Positions 26,001-34,922 of a DNA stretch of 64,000 bases are shown here, one piece after another. Origin of the DNA: Methylobacterium sp. Leaf108 (GTDB lineage: Bacteria; Pseudomonadota; Alphaproteobacteria; Rhizobiales; Beijerinckiaceae); the NCBI RefSeq assembly GCF_001423265.1, contig NZ_LMND01000035.1:126639-190638 (forward strand), written 5' to 3'. Made by a program: the position numbers and the translations under genes. Within the stretch, counting starts at the first letter, position 1. Every line of letters begins with the position of its first letter. The notes under the pieces are model-generated. The model ran no database searches. It was given only the letters and a program-made list of their open reading frames with translations, and was not told the DNA's origin.

Positions 26001-26300
26001 GTTGAGGTGGCGCGACTGCGCGAGGCGGTCGCGCAGGGCCTTGTGGATCACCTCGGGCGAAAGGCCGTCCATGTCCGGCCCGATCACGGAGATCACCGCC
26101 TGGAGGTAGGTGTCCACCGTCTCCAGGGTGCGGGCCGCGTGCTGTTCGAGGGCGCGGGTGGTGTTGGCGGTGCTGGTCTCGGCGACGTGCAGGGCCTGCC
26201 CGTACTGCTGGTGCAGATGGTTCGCCACCACCGCGGGAATGCCGATGCCGACGACGACGGCGGCGGCCTTGAACCCGGCGCTCAATGTGGGCCGTCTCAT
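22998..26300 (-). CDS. Hybrid sensor histidine kinase (Cache-PAS-PAS-HisKA-HATPase-REC-Hpt)
   Basis: This is a 1100-residue membrane kinase. Residues about 8-26 form the first membrane helix; a periplasmic double-Cache-like sensor runs to about 285, and a second helix follows (about 288-310). Two PAS domains follow (about 330-450 and 455-580). The kinase core has FLASMSHELRTPLNSIIG (phospho-His near 601), NLLSNAVKFT, DTGIGIP and GTGLGLSI. A receiver domain has the Asp in LMDVQMPVMDG (near 894), and the C-terminal Hpt has a His in DAHALVSSAG (near 1037). Such phosphorelay kinases pass phosphate to a separate regulator; none is encoded next to it. I chose the ATG at 26300, which has a GGAAAG site; a start at 26369 is possible. 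Confidence 0.92.
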   Translation of the reverse strand: MRRPTLSAGFKAAAVVVGIGIPAVVANHLHQQYGQALHVAETSTANTTRALEQHAARTLETVDTYLQAVISVIGPDMDGLSPEVIHKALRDRLAQSRHLNNVMILDASGRLIHEAGAFPARSTEFGDRDYVEALHGDGQTGLVVGRPVTGRVSKLPTLPLIRRITRADGSFAGMVVASLNPAAFQEVYDALDLGAGSTLSLWRADGTLLVRSPDLPSAVGKNYAATENYKRYVLARQTRPFWSAGSTDGIERVLALGFVPSYPLYVSATQSRDTALAEWRRSVWTQAPIAGGTTLVLVLSLLSLASEIGRRQRSDAQTRQAERSARITSATLRNTLDTMEQGLIETDARGVVQVCNRRARDLLGITDAMMARAPVLGRDLEGHLRHGEADPADPQARRFPDEGDVARCAAVFERECRDGTVLEVRTVALPEGGAVRTYTDITPRRRSDRAFKESEARYRLLAQTATDMIVLSGIDGVRHYVSPASVDLLGYGPEELVGAHPEAMVHPEDAARLGEILTALREGRIDQGVSTHRFRRKDGSFTWVESKYRLIRDPATGAPASMMVAVRDVSERHERQEELRAAKEAAEAAAAAKGEFLASMSHELRTPLNSIIGFSGLMLDSPDLRTPMLRRYTRLVQDASTTLLSIVNDVLDVSKLEAGSLALDPQPFSPHDLVEGAVALLRNEADAKGLALTAQVEAGVPERLVGDDARLRQVLLNLLSNAVKFTAAGRVHLHVATEEGGERARIRFTVTDTGIGIPQEKRHRLFQRFSQVDGSTARRYGGTGLGLSICRSLVEMMGGTIDLDSAEGEGSRFSFAIALPVAATPAVEGAADADARAGTAVGRCAHILLAEDVDMNRELAVTLLSGWGHRVDVVLDGAAAVEAVTRVAYDLVLMDVQMPVMDGLEATRRIRGLGGAFARLPILAMTANVMTDDVARCREAGMDDHIGKPFAPARLRAAVAHWAGPSVRGPDAGVPTQDDRDQAPAPGHDPAILDELHDLLGPASLGQMLARFASELDRRFAAPVRDAADWPAVGGDAHALVSSAGLLGFGRLSDACRTMEQVCTGPDRDEARSRLQLDRVREEIAWVRRALPVITARRAA

Positions 26301-26636
26301 CGCCGTCCGTCGCTTTCCATCACCGCGCGCGATCCGCCCGGCGCGGCCGGGCCGGCGCCATACGATCACACAGACATCAAGACATCCCTACACCCGCAAA
26401 GCCCTTCGATCGGCAAGGCGTTTCGCCCGACGCCGCCCGCGAAAGCGCGTGGCCGATGCGCGCGGGACACGGGCCGAAAGCGGGCCGGGCGATCCGCCCT
26501 CCGCTTGAGGTCGCGAGCCCGACTCGCTAACCCTTGCGGGTAGGGACCGCGTACGGGTCCCCGTTCCATCGATCCCCCGTGTTTTCGGTCCGCCGGATTC
26601 CCGGTTCCAGAGTCACGGCCCCAGCGAGACGTCCCC

Positions 26637-27416
26637 TTGCGCGAAACGGTCCTGCCGACACCGGAACCGCCCGACCTCCCCGGCACCCGCCCGCGCCTGA
26701 GCAAGCGCGGGCGCCTGCGGACCTATTTCCTCACCGGCATCATCGTGGCCGGGCCGCTGGCCATCACCATCTACCTCACGTGGTACTTCATCAGCCTGAT
26801 CGACAGCTGGGTGAAGCCGCTGGTGCCGCCGAGCTACCTGCCGGACCATTACCTGCCGTTCTCGATTCCCGGCCTCGGCCTCCTCATCGCCTTCTTCGCG
26901 GTGACGCTGCTGGGCTTCCTCACCGCCAACCTCGTCGGGCGCAGCGTCGTCGAGTTCGGGGAGGTGCTGCTCGCGCGCACTCCGGTAATCTCGGGGCTGT
27001 ACAAGGGGTTGCGGCAGATCTTCGAGACGCTGTTTTCCGCCAACGGCACCTCGTTCCGCACGGTGGGGCTCGTCGAATTCCCGGTGAAGGGCACCTGGTC
27101 GGTGGTGTTCGTGTCGGCCCCGGCCGGCCCCGACGTACAGACCGCCCTCGATCCGGCGGGCGACCATGTCGGCGTGTTCCTGCCCTGCGCGCCCAACCCG
27201 ACCACGGGCTTCTTCTTCTACCTGCCGCGCGCCGACATCATCGAGGTGGAGATCAGCGTCGACGACGCGGCCAAGCTCGTCATGTCGGCGGGCGTGATCC
27301 AGCCCGAGGACCCCCAGGCCAGGCTCCATGCCATGGCGGCGAGCCTGCGCACGGCACAGACCGAGGCGGCGCCGTCGTCCGCCGGGCGCAAGGCCCCCGC
27401 CAGCCAGGATGCCTGA
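26637..27416 (+). CDS. DUF502 membrane protein
   Basis: This 259-residue protein has two membrane helices (about 29-52 and 78-102: FLTGIIVAGPLAITIYLTWY and LGLLIAFFAVTLLGFL) followed by a soluble domain with RTPVISGLYKGLRQI, VEFPVKGTW and PNPTTGFFFY. These are hallmarks of DUF502, a widespread envelope family of unknown function that commonly sits near recG/glmS in alphaproteobacteria. The start is TTG at 26637 with no clear ribosome-binding site; no ATG fits better. It is divergent from the hybrid kinase, separated by about 340 bases. Confidence 0.9.
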   Translation: MRETVLPTPEPPDLPGTRPRLSKRGRLRTYFLTGIIVAGPLAITIYLTWYFISLIDSWVKPLVPPSYLPDHYLPFSIPGLGLLIAFFAVTLLGFLTANLVGRSVVEFGEVLLARTPVISGLYKGLRQIFETLFSANGTSFRTVGLVEFPVKGTWSVVFVSAPAGPDVQTALDPAGDHVGVFLPCAPNPTTGFFFYLPRADIIEVEISVDDAAKLVMSAGVIQPEDPQARLHAMAASLRTAQTEAAPSSAGRKAPASQDA

Positions 27417-27443
27417 GCCGGCGCCGGGCCGCGCACCGCCGGT

Positions 27444-27776
27444 TCAGTTGTGGACCGTCAGCGCCGCCTTCTCGACGGGAAGCGTCGGCGGCGTGGCGTC
27501 GGCGATCCGCTCGCTCGAGCGGGGGACCGAGCGGGTGCCGGCCCAGTCCGTGGCGATCTGCACACCGAGCATCAGCACCAGCGCGGCGACGAGGGCGTTG
27601 GCCGCCATCTGGAAGGGGCGGGCCGCCCGGCGCACGGACAGCATCACCGCCTCCGCCGCGGGTTCGACGGGCGCCGGACCGTCGGAGATCGGGAGCAGCC
27701 ACGGCTCGCTCGGAAGGCCGTTGACGCCCCCCATCTCGTGGGCACCCGGCAGGTTCTGGAACAGTCCGCTCGACAT
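27444..27776 (-). CDS. Small protein with one membrane segment, unknown function
   Basis: This 110-residue protein starts at the ATG at 27776, six bases after a perfect AGGAGG ribosome-binding site (27784-27789); the frame is open further upstream and includes another ATG adjacent to that site. A single hydrophobic segment (about residues 62-80, ANALVAALVLMLGVQIA) follows a soluble N-terminal part with no signal-peptide features. No recognised family. It converges on the DUF502 gene (27-base gap). Confidence 0.65.
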   Translation of the reverse strand: MSSGLFQNLPGAHEMGGVNGLPSEPWLLPISDGPAPVEPAAEAVMLSVRRAARPFQMAANALVAALVLMLGVQIATDWAGTRSVPRSSERIADATPPTLPVEKAALTVHN

Positions 27777-28102
27777 ATCCATCCTCCTGAAACATCTGTG
27801 GCGGCGCAGCCTGGACGGCCGTTCGTTCATGTTCAGTTAATCAGAGATTATGGCTACTTCAAGCTCACGATGCCCGCATCGGGCCCGCGCACGCCCCGCG
27901 AGTGCCTGGCCGGCACGTGAGACGCCCCCTACAACATGTTGTCGTGGAACGAGAAACCGCTTCGTTGGGGCGCCGCTGCGCGGTCGTGGTGGCGGTCGTG
28001 CCGGGGCCTACGGCGATCGGCCCGCGGCGACCCGCGCCGTTCGGCTTCGCGTCGTCCCCGCTCGTTTCCTGAACGGAACGCCGCCCCTTCGCCTCGGGAT
28101 CC

Positions 28103-28144
28103 CGCCCCGAGATCACCCCGCCCCGAGATCACCCCGCCCCGAGC
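28103..28144. repeat. 16-bp tandem repeat at the recG 3' end
   Basis: The unit CGCCCCGAGATCACCC is present 2.6 times, and the repeat includes the last codons and stop of recG, so slippage there would change the RecG C-terminus slightly. It is another example of the short tandem duplications near gene ends in this window. The gap 27777-28102 between the two minus-strand genes holds nothing else I can support. Confidence 0.85.
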
Positions 28145-30315
28145 AGGCGAATCGCGGCGTCCCGCTCGAACAGGTAGAGCAACACCCTGAGGGCACGGCC
28201 GCGCTCGCTCTTCAGGCCCGGATCGCGGGCGACCACGAGCTGGGCGTCGTCGCGGGCGGCCTGGAGCAGGTCGCCGTCGCTTTCCAGATTCGCGAGCCGG
28301 AAGGCGGCCAGCCCCGACTGGCGGGTGCCGAGCACCTCGCCCTCGCCGCGCAGGCGCAGGTCCTCCTCGGCGATGCGAAAGCCGTCCTCGGTCTCGCGCA
28401 TGGTCTCGAGCCGGGCGCGGGCGACCTGGCCGAGAGGGCCGCGATAGAGCAGCAGGCAGGTCGAGGCCCCGGCGCCGCGCCCGACCCGCCCGCGCAGCTG
28501 GTGGAGCTGGGCGAGGCCGAAGCGCTCGGCATGCTCGATCACCATGATGGTGGCTTCCGGCACGTCGACGCCGACCTCCACCACGGTGGTCGCCACCAGG
28601 ATCCGGGTCTCGCCGCGGGAGAACCGCTCCATCGCCGCGTCCTTGTCCGGCCCCGGCATCCGGCCGTGGATGAGGCCGACGGCGGCGCCGAACTCCTGGG
28701 CGAGGTCGGCGAAGCGGTCCTCGGCGGCGGCGAGATCGACGTATTCGGATTCGGCCACCAGCGGGCAGATCCAGTAGACCCGGTCACCCGCGGCCACGGC
28801 CCTGCCTAGGGCGGCCACGACCTCGTCGAGGCGGTCGGTGGAGACGAGGCGGGTGACGATCGGCTGGCGCCCGGCCGGCTTCTCGTCCAGCACCGAGACG
28901 TCCATGTCGCCGAAACAGGTCAGGGCCAGGGTCCGGGGAATCGGGGTCGCGGTCATCACGAGGATGTCCACGGCCTGGCCCTTGGCGCCCAGCGCCAGGC
29001 GCTGGTGCACGCCGAAGCGGTGCTGCTCGTCCACCACCGCCAGGCCGAGGTCGTGGAAGGCGACGCCGTCCTGGAACAGCGCGTGGGTGCCGACCAGAAT
29101 GTCGATGCGCCCCTCCGCGAGGTCGAGGAGCGTCGCCCGGCGCTCGGCGGCCCTGTCGCGGCCGGTGAGCAGACGCAGGCGCAACGGGCCGGCCATGGCG
29201 GTGAGCCGGGCGAGGTGCTGACGCGCCAGGATCTCGGTGGGCGCCATCAGGGCGGCCTGGCGCCCGGCCTCGACGGCGCTGGCCATGGCGAGCAGCGCCA
29301 CGGCGGTCTTACCCGAGCCGACGTCGCCCTGGAGCAGGCGCAGCATGCGCCGGTCGGAGGCGAGGTCGGCGCGGATCTCGGCAAGCGCCCGGCCTTGCGC
29401 GCCCGTGAGCGAGAAGGGCAGGGCGGCCGCGATCCTGTCCGACAGGTGGCCGTCGCCGGCGTTGGCGCGGCCCGGCGCCCGGCGGCTGCGGGCGCGGGTG
29501 AGGGCCAGCGCCAGTTGCGAGGCCAGGAGTTCGTCGTAGGCGAGCCGCCGCCGGGCCGGGCCGGCGGCCACGGTGCCGTCGGCGGCCGGCGGGGCGGGCG
29601 CGCCCTCCGGCCTGTGCTCGGCCTTGAGGGCGTCGGCGAAGGCGGGTAGCCCGTTCTTGGAAAGCCAGGCCGGGTCCTGCCATTCGGGCAAGCTCGGCAG
29701 CCGGTCGAGGGCGGCGTGCGCCAGCTTCGAGATCGCCCGCGAGGTCAGCCCTTCGGTGGCGCCGTAGACCGGCTCGACCGCCGGGAGGGCCGCGAGCCCC
29801 GCCTCGTCGACGACGCGCGAGGGATGCACCATCTGGCGGTGGCCGTCATAGAGGTCGATGCGCCCGGTGATGTAGCGGTGGGCGCCCAGCGGCAGCATCT
29901 TCTCGACGCGGGCCGCGGGCATGCCGAAGAACACCAAGGTCACGTCGCCGGTGGCATCCTCCACCAGCACCCGGTAGGGGCGCTTGCCCGGCCCCGGCTG
30001 GGGCGCCCGGTAGCCGGTGACCGTGACGCCCAGCGTCACCGGCTCGCCCGGCGGCGCCTCGCTGATCGAGCCCAGGAGCTTTCGCACCACCCCGCCCTGG
30101 GGCAGGTGGAACAGGAGGTCGACGATCCGGGCCGGGCGCTCGGGGGTGCCCAGCAGCCGCTCGATCATCGGTGCCATCTTCGGCCCGACGCCGGGAAGGC
30201 CGCGGGCGGGGGCGAACAGCGGATCGAGGATGCTCGGGCGCAGGGGCGCAGGGCCGCCCGCGTCCGGCGCGGCGCTGGCCCCGGTGGGGCTGGGGGTCGG
30301 GTCCGGGCGGGTCAT
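28129..30315 (-). CDS. recG: ATP-dependent DNA helicase RecG
   Basis: This 728-residue helicase reverses stalled replication forks and branch-migrates Holliday junctions. An N-terminal wedge/OB domain (about 40-200, with LPGVGPKM and LFHLPQG) binds the fork; the SF2 core has GDVGSGKT (Walker A, about 325-332), VVDEQHRFGV (motif II DEQH), TATPIPRTL and QLRGRVGRG. The length fits the usual 690-730. The minus-strand gene is divergent from sdhE and mfd, a typical alphaproteobacterial order. The extreme C-terminus abuts a 16-bp tandem repeat. Confidence 0.97.
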   Translation of the reverse strand: MTRPDPTPSPTGASAAPDAGGPAPLRPSILDPLFAPARGLPGVGPKMAPMIERLLGTPERPARIVDLLFHLPQGGVVRKLLGSISEAPPGEPVTLGVTVTGYRAPQPGPGKRPYRVLVEDATGDVTLVFFGMPAARVEKMLPLGAHRYITGRIDLYDGHRQMVHPSRVVDEAGLAALPAVEPVYGATEGLTSRAISKLAHAALDRLPSLPEWQDPAWLSKNGLPAFADALKAEHRPEGAPAPPAADGTVAAGPARRRLAYDELLASQLALALTRARSRRAPGRANAGDGHLSDRIAAALPFSLTGAQGRALAEIRADLASDRRMLRLLQGDVGSGKTAVALLAMASAVEAGRQAALMAPTEILARQHLARLTAMAGPLRLRLLTGRDRAAERRATLLDLAEGRIDILVGTHALFQDGVAFHDLGLAVVDEQHRFGVHQRLALGAKGQAVDILVMTATPIPRTLALTCFGDMDVSVLDEKPAGRQPIVTRLVSTDRLDEVVAALGRAVAAGDRVYWICPLVAESEYVDLAAAEDRFADLAQEFGAAVGLIHGRMPGPDKDAAMERFSRGETRILVATTVVEVGVDVPEATIMVIEHAERFGLAQLHQLRGRVGRGAGASTCLLLYRGPLGQVARARLETMRETEDGFRIAEEDLRLRGEGEVLGTRQSGLAAFRLANLESDGDLLQAARDDAQLVVARDPGLKSERGRALRVLLYLFERDAAIRLLGAG

Positions 30316-30576
30316 CGGCGAGACATGGCGGTGGCCTCACCCTCGTACCCACAAGCGCCCTTCGGTTCCAGCACCCGCGCTCGGGCGGCGCAGGCTGCGG
30401 CGAGGACACGCGCACCGGCTGCGGCAACCCGCCCTAGGTCGCGCCGAAGACGTGAAGATTATGCCCTCCCGCACACGAGAAGGGCCGGCGCGGTCGGCCC
30501 GGGTGCTGCCCTTTCCGGCGCCGCTCCCCATATCCGGCCTTCGACCTGTCCGATTCCCCACCATGGGATGCCCACG

Positions 30577-30873
30577 ATGTCCGGCACCACCCGCACCAGC
30601 GCCGACCTCGATCCGCGCCGCCGCCGCACCCTGTTCCGGGCCTGGCACCGGGGCATCCGCGAGATGGACCTGATCATGGGCCGCTTCGCCGACGCCGAGA
30701 TCGGGTCCTTCAGCGAGGAGGAGCTGGCGCAGTTCGAGGCACTGATCGAGGTGCCCGACCGCGACCTGTTCCGCTGGCTCACCGGCGAGGACCCGACCCC
30801 GGAGAACTACGACACCCCGCTGTACCGCCGCCTCCGGGCGTTCCATAAGCACGACGCGCCGATCCACGGCTGA
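30577..30873 (+). CDS. sdhE: FAD assembly factor SdhE (Sdh5-like)
   Basis: This 98-residue helical protein has the SdhE signature: RRRTLFRAWHRGIREMDLIMGRF (RG-x-RE motif near residues 26-30 for flavin attachment), FSEEELAQFEALIEVPDRDLF and LTGED. It promotes covalent flavinylation of the SdhA subunit of succinate dehydrogenase. The ATG at 30577 is chosen; an ATG nine bases earlier is possible. It lies between the divergent recG and the same-strand mfd, a conserved neighbourhood in Rhizobiales. Confidence 0.93.
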   Translation: MSGTTRTSADLDPRRRRTLFRAWHRGIREMDLIMGRFADAEIGSFSEEELAQFEALIEVPDRDLFRWLTGEDPTPENYDTPLYRRLRAFHKHDAPIHG

Positions 30874-31105
30874 CGATGGCGGTGGATCCATGGATCTGCC
30901 ATCGCTCGACGTCCCACGCGCTGTCTCCTCCCTGAGGCGCCGCTGCCAAGCGGAGGGCTCCGGGAATCGTCGGGTGGGCTGGAGGCCGCCTTCGAGGCCC
31001 GCTACAGCGGGCACCTCAGGATGAGGTGGCGGGTTGGATGGAGCAGGAGTCCAGCCCCGCCCGGCCTTCCGTCGATCTCTCGCACGAGTTCAAAACCCCG
31101 ACCCG

Positions 31106-34100
31106 ATGGCCAAACCCCAGCCCAAAGCCCCCGTCCCCGCCGCTCCCAAGCCGCAGACCGCCCGCTTCGCCCTGCCGAAATCGGGGGCGCTCGCCCGCGC
31201 CATCGAGGCGCTCAAGGCCGGAAAGAGCCCGACGCTGGTCAACGTGCCCGACGGGTTCGACGCCGTGGTGGTGGCCGACCTCGCCCGCGCCCTGGCGGCG
31301 CGCGCGGAGGGACCGGCAGTGCTGGTGCACGTGGCCCGCGATTCCGGCCGCTCGGCCGCCTTCCGCAGCGCCCTGTCGTTCGTCGCCCCCGAGATCGAGG
31401 CGATGAGCGTGCCGGCCTGGGACTGCCAGCCCTACGACCGCGTCTCGCCCAACCCCGCCGTCGCTGCCGAGCGCATGACCGCGCTCTCGCGCATCACCCG
31501 CTCGCGGTCGTCGGAGGAGCGCCCGCGCATCCTCTGCACCACGGTGAACGCCCTCGTGCAGCGCGTCCCGCCCCGCGAGAAGATCGCGGTGGAGACGTTC
31601 TCGGCGGCGATCGGCAACGTCATCCCGATGGACACCGTCACCGCCTGGGTCGAGGCCAACGGCTTTCTGCGCACGGGGACGGTGCGGGACACGGGCGAAT
31701 ACGCGGTGCGCGGCGGCATCCTCGACCTGTCGCCGCCGGGCCTGCCCAACCCGATCCGCCTCGACTTCTTCGGCGACACGCTGGAATCGATCAGGGCCTT
31801 CGACCCCGAGACCCAGCGCACGGTCGGGTCCTTGCGCTCCCTCGACCTCGTGCCGATGAGCGAGGTCCAGCTCACCACCGAGACGATCCGGCGCTTCCGC
31901 CAGGGCTACGTGGCGCAGTTCGGTGCCGCGACCCGCGACGACCGCCTCTACGAGACCCTGAGCGAAGGCCGGCGCTACGCCGGGCTCGAACATTGGATGC
32001 CGCTGTTCCACGACCGGCTCGACACCCTGTTCGACTACCTCGCCGGCGTGCCGCTGGTGTTCGACCCGCAGGTGGAGGAGGCCGCCGCCGAGCGCCTCGC
32101 GCTGATCGGGGATTACTACGAGGCCCGCGCCGAGGCGATGAAGACGCCCTCCACGGGGGTGGCGCCCTACAAGCCCCTGAAGCCCGACGCGCTCTATCTC
32201 GGGGCGGCGGAATGGGACAAGCGCGTGGCCGCGGCCAGCGTGGTGCGCCTCACCGGCTTCTCGATGCCCGAGGCCCCGGACGACGGCACCATCGACTGCG
32301 AGGCCCACACCGGCCGAAGCTTCGCCACCGAGCGCGCCGACGATTCCGCCAGCGTCTTCGACGCGGCGGTGGCCCACATGAAGGACCTGCAGGGTTCGGG
32401 ACATCACGTCATCCTCGGGGCGTGGTCCGAGGGCTCGCGCGACCGGCTCTGCGGCGTGCTCGCCGACCACGGCCTCAAGAAGCCGGTCCAGATCAACACG
32501 CTGGGCGCCGTCAACGCGTTGAAGCGCGGCGCGGACGTGGCGGTGGCGGTGTGGGGCCTGGAGTCCGGCTTCGTCATCGACCGGCTGGCGGTGATCTCCG
32601 AGGGCGACATCCTCGGCGACCGGCTGGTGCGCCAGAAGCGCAAGGCCAAGCGCCCACAGGACATCATCCTCGAGGTCCAGGCGCTCCAGCCCGGCGACCT
32701 CGTGGTCCATGCCGACCACGGCATCGGCCGGTTCGTCGGGCTGAAGACCATCACCGCCGCGGGTGCGCCGCACGACTGCCTCGAACTCCAGTACGCCGGC
32801 GGCCTGCTGCTCCTGCCGGTGGAGAACATCGAGCTCCTGACCCGCTACGGCTCCGAGGACGCCGAGGTCGCCCTGGACCGGCTCGGCGGCGGTGCCTGGC
32901 AGGCCCGCAAGGCGCGGATGAAGAAGCGCATCCTCGAGATGGCCGGCCAGCTCATCAAGGTCGCCGCCGAGCGCTTCGTGCGCCAGGCCCCCCGCCTCGT
33001 GGCGCCGGACGGCCTCTACGGCGAATTCGCCGCGCGCTTCCCCTTCGACGAGACCGAGGACCAGGCCACCGCCATCGACGCGGTCCTGTCCGACCTCAAC
33101 GAGGGCCGGCCGATGGACCGCCTCGTGTGCGGCGACGTCGGCTTCGGCAAGACCGAGGTGGCCCTGCGCGCCGCCTTCGCCTGCGCCATCTCCGGCAAGC
33201 AGGTGGCGGTGGTGGTGCCCACCACCCTGCTGGCGCGCCAGCACTTCCGGACCTTCGCCGAGCGCTTCAAGGGCCTGCCCGTGGAGGTGGCGCAGATGTC
33301 GCGCTTCGTCTCGAACACCGAGATGAAGCGGGTCCGCGACGGGCTCGCTGGCGGCACCGTCGACATCGTCGTCGGCACCCATGCGCTGCTGGCCAAGGCC
33401 GTCGGCTTCAAGGACCTCGGCCTCATCATCGTCGACGAGGAGCAGCACTTCGGCGTCGCCCACAAGGAGCGCCTCAAGAATCTCCAGGCCGACGTCCACG
33501 TGCTCACCCTCTCGGCGACCCCGATCCCGCGCACCCTGCAGCTGGCCATGACCGGGGTGCGCGAGCTCTCGATCATCGCGACCCCGCCGGTGGACCGCCT
33601 CGCCGTGCGCACCTTCGTGATGCCGTTCGATCCGCTCCTGATCCGCGAGGCCCTGCTGCGCGAGCGTTTTCGCGGGGGGCAGTCGTTCTACGTGGTGCCC
33701 AGGATCGAGGATCTGGCCGAGGTCAAGAGCTTCCTCGACCGGGAGATGCCAGAGACCAAGGTGGCGGTGGCCCACGGGCAGATGGCGGCGGGCCAGTTGG
33801 AGGACGTCATGACGGCCTTCTACGAGGGCCAGTTCGACGTGCTGCTCTCCACCACCATCGTGGAATCGGGCCTCGACATCCCCACCGCCAACACGCTGAT
33901 CGTCCATCGGGCCGACATGTTCGGGCTGGCCCAGCTCTACCAGCTGCGCGGCCGGGTCGGGCGCGCCAAGGCGCGGGCCTACGCGCTGTTCACGACGCCG
34001 GCCAACCGCACCCTCACGGTGCAGGCCGAAAAGCGCCTCAAGGTGCTCCAGACCCTCGACACCCTGGGCGCCGGCTTCCAGCTCGCCAGCCACGACCTCG

Positions 34101-34768
34101 ACATCCGCGGGGCCGGCAACCTGCTCGGCGACGCCCAGTCCGGCCACATCAAGGAGGTCGGCTACGAACTCTACCAGCAGATGCTGGAGGACGCCGTCAC
34201 CGCCCTCAAGGCCGGGATCGAGGAGCCGGTGGAGGAGGCGTGGTCGCCCACCATCGCGCTCGGCGCCCCCGTCACCATCCCCGAGCACTACGTCGAGGAC
34301 CTCACCGTGCGGCTCGGCCTCTACCGCCGGCTCTCGACCCTCGAGAACGACGCCGAGATGGAGAGTTTCGGGGCCGAGCTGATCGACCGGTTCGGGCCGC
34401 TGCCGCCGGAGGTCGAGCAGCTGCTGCGCATCGTCACCATCAAGATCCTGTGCCGCGACACCAACATCGAGAAGGTCGAGGCCGGGCCGAAAGGCATCGT
34501 CATCCACTTCCGCGACAAGTCGTTCGCCAACCCGCAGGGGCTGGTGGCCTACGTGGCGGGCCAGGCCTCCTTCGCGAAGGTCCGCCCCGACATGAGCATC
34601 GTCTTCATCCGCGAGCTCACCACGATCCCCGAGCGCCTGAGCGTGACGACCACGGTGCTGCGGGAACTGGCCAAGATCGCCAAGGCCAAGGCCGGAGCGA
34701 CCAAGGCTGCAACGAACGGAGGCACGCCGGCGAAGGCGGCGGCCCCTGCGGCGAGAAAGGCGGGCTGA
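31106..34768 (+). CDS. mfd: Transcription-repair coupling factor Mfd
   Basis: This 1220-residue translocase removes RNA polymerase stalled at lesions and recruits UvrA. The N-terminal UvrB-homology region occupies residues about 25-380, the RNA polymerase interaction (CarD-like) domain is at about 528-590 (GDLVVHADHGIGRFVGLK), and the RecG-like motor has GDVGFGKTEVALRAAF (about 675), DEEQHFGV (about 777) and TATPIPRTLQ, with a C-terminal regulatory domain after about 1000. The ATG at 31106 is chosen; a longer in-frame start at 31034 gives a non-conserved tail. The C-terminal 30 residues are Ala/Lys-rich. Its partner uvrA is about 5 kb downstream on the other strand. Confidence 0.97.
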   Translation: MAKPQPKAPVPAAPKPQTARFALPKSGALARAIEALKAGKSPTLVNVPDGFDAVVVADLARALAARAEGPAVLVHVARDSGRSAAFRSALSFVAPEIEAMSVPAWDCQPYDRVSPNPAVAAERMTALSRITRSRSSEERPRILCTTVNALVQRVPPREKIAVETFSAAIGNVIPMDTVTAWVEANGFLRTGTVRDTGEYAVRGGILDLSPPGLPNPIRLDFFGDTLESIRAFDPETQRTVGSLRSLDLVPMSEVQLTTETIRRFRQGYVAQFGAATRDDRLYETLSEGRRYAGLEHWMPLFHDRLDTLFDYLAGVPLVFDPQVEEAAAERLALIGDYYEARAEAMKTPSTGVAPYKPLKPDALYLGAAEWDKRVAAASVVRLTGFSMPEAPDDGTIDCEAHTGRSFATERADDSASVFDAAVAHMKDLQGSGHHVILGAWSEGSRDRLCGVLADHGLKKPVQINTLGAVNALKRGADVAVAVWGLESGFVIDRLAVISEGDILGDRLVRQKRKAKRPQDIILEVQALQPGDLVVHADHGIGRFVGLKTITAAGAPHDCLELQYAGGLLLLPVENIELLTRYGSEDAEVALDRLGGGAWQARKARMKKRILEMAGQLIKVAAERFVRQAPRLVAPDGLYGEFAARFPFDETEDQATAIDAVLSDLNEGRPMDRLVCGDVGFGKTEVALRAAFACAISGKQVAVVVPTTLLARQHFRTFAERFKGLPVEVAQMSRFVSNTEMKRVRDGLAGGTVDIVVGTHALLAKAVGFKDLGLIIVDEEQHFGVAHKERLKNLQADVHVLTLSATPIPRTLQLAMTGVRELSIIATPPVDRLAVRTFVMPFDPLLIREALLRERFRGGQSFYVVPRIEDLAEVKSFLDREMPETKVAVAHGQMAAGQLEDVMTAFYEGQFDVLLSTTIVESGLDIPTANTLIVHRADMFGLAQLYQLRGRVGRAKARAYALFTTPANRTLTVQAEKRLKVLQTLDTLGAGFQLASHDLDIRGAGNLLGDAQSGHIKEVGYELYQQMLEDAVTALKAGIEEPVEEAWSPTIALGAPVTIPEHYVEDLTVRLGLYRRLSTLENDAEMESFGAELIDRFGPLPPEVEQLLRIVTIKILCRDTNIEKVEAGPKGIVIHFRDKSFANPQGLVAYVAGQASFAKVRPDMSIVFIRELTTIPERLSVTTTVLRELAKIAKAKAGATKAATNGGTPAKAAAPAARKAG

Positions 34769-34922
34769 GGGACCATCCCGCACGCCCGTGCGGCCGTGCC
34801 GCGGGGCGGGACGCCCTCAGGGCTGGACGGGCGTCCTGACACGCACCCGTGATGCCGGTTCCCGGCCGTGTTCCGGCGGACCGCGCTTTACGCGATGGGG
34901 TTTCCGGCCTTAGCGTCCCGCC

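Noticed and set aside
31016-34783. Very long open frame on the minus strand opposite mfd
   Set aside because: It runs antisense to a clear mfd gene and its composition (Gly/Arg/Asp/Leu-rich with repeated patterns) is that of a shadow in high-GC DNA.
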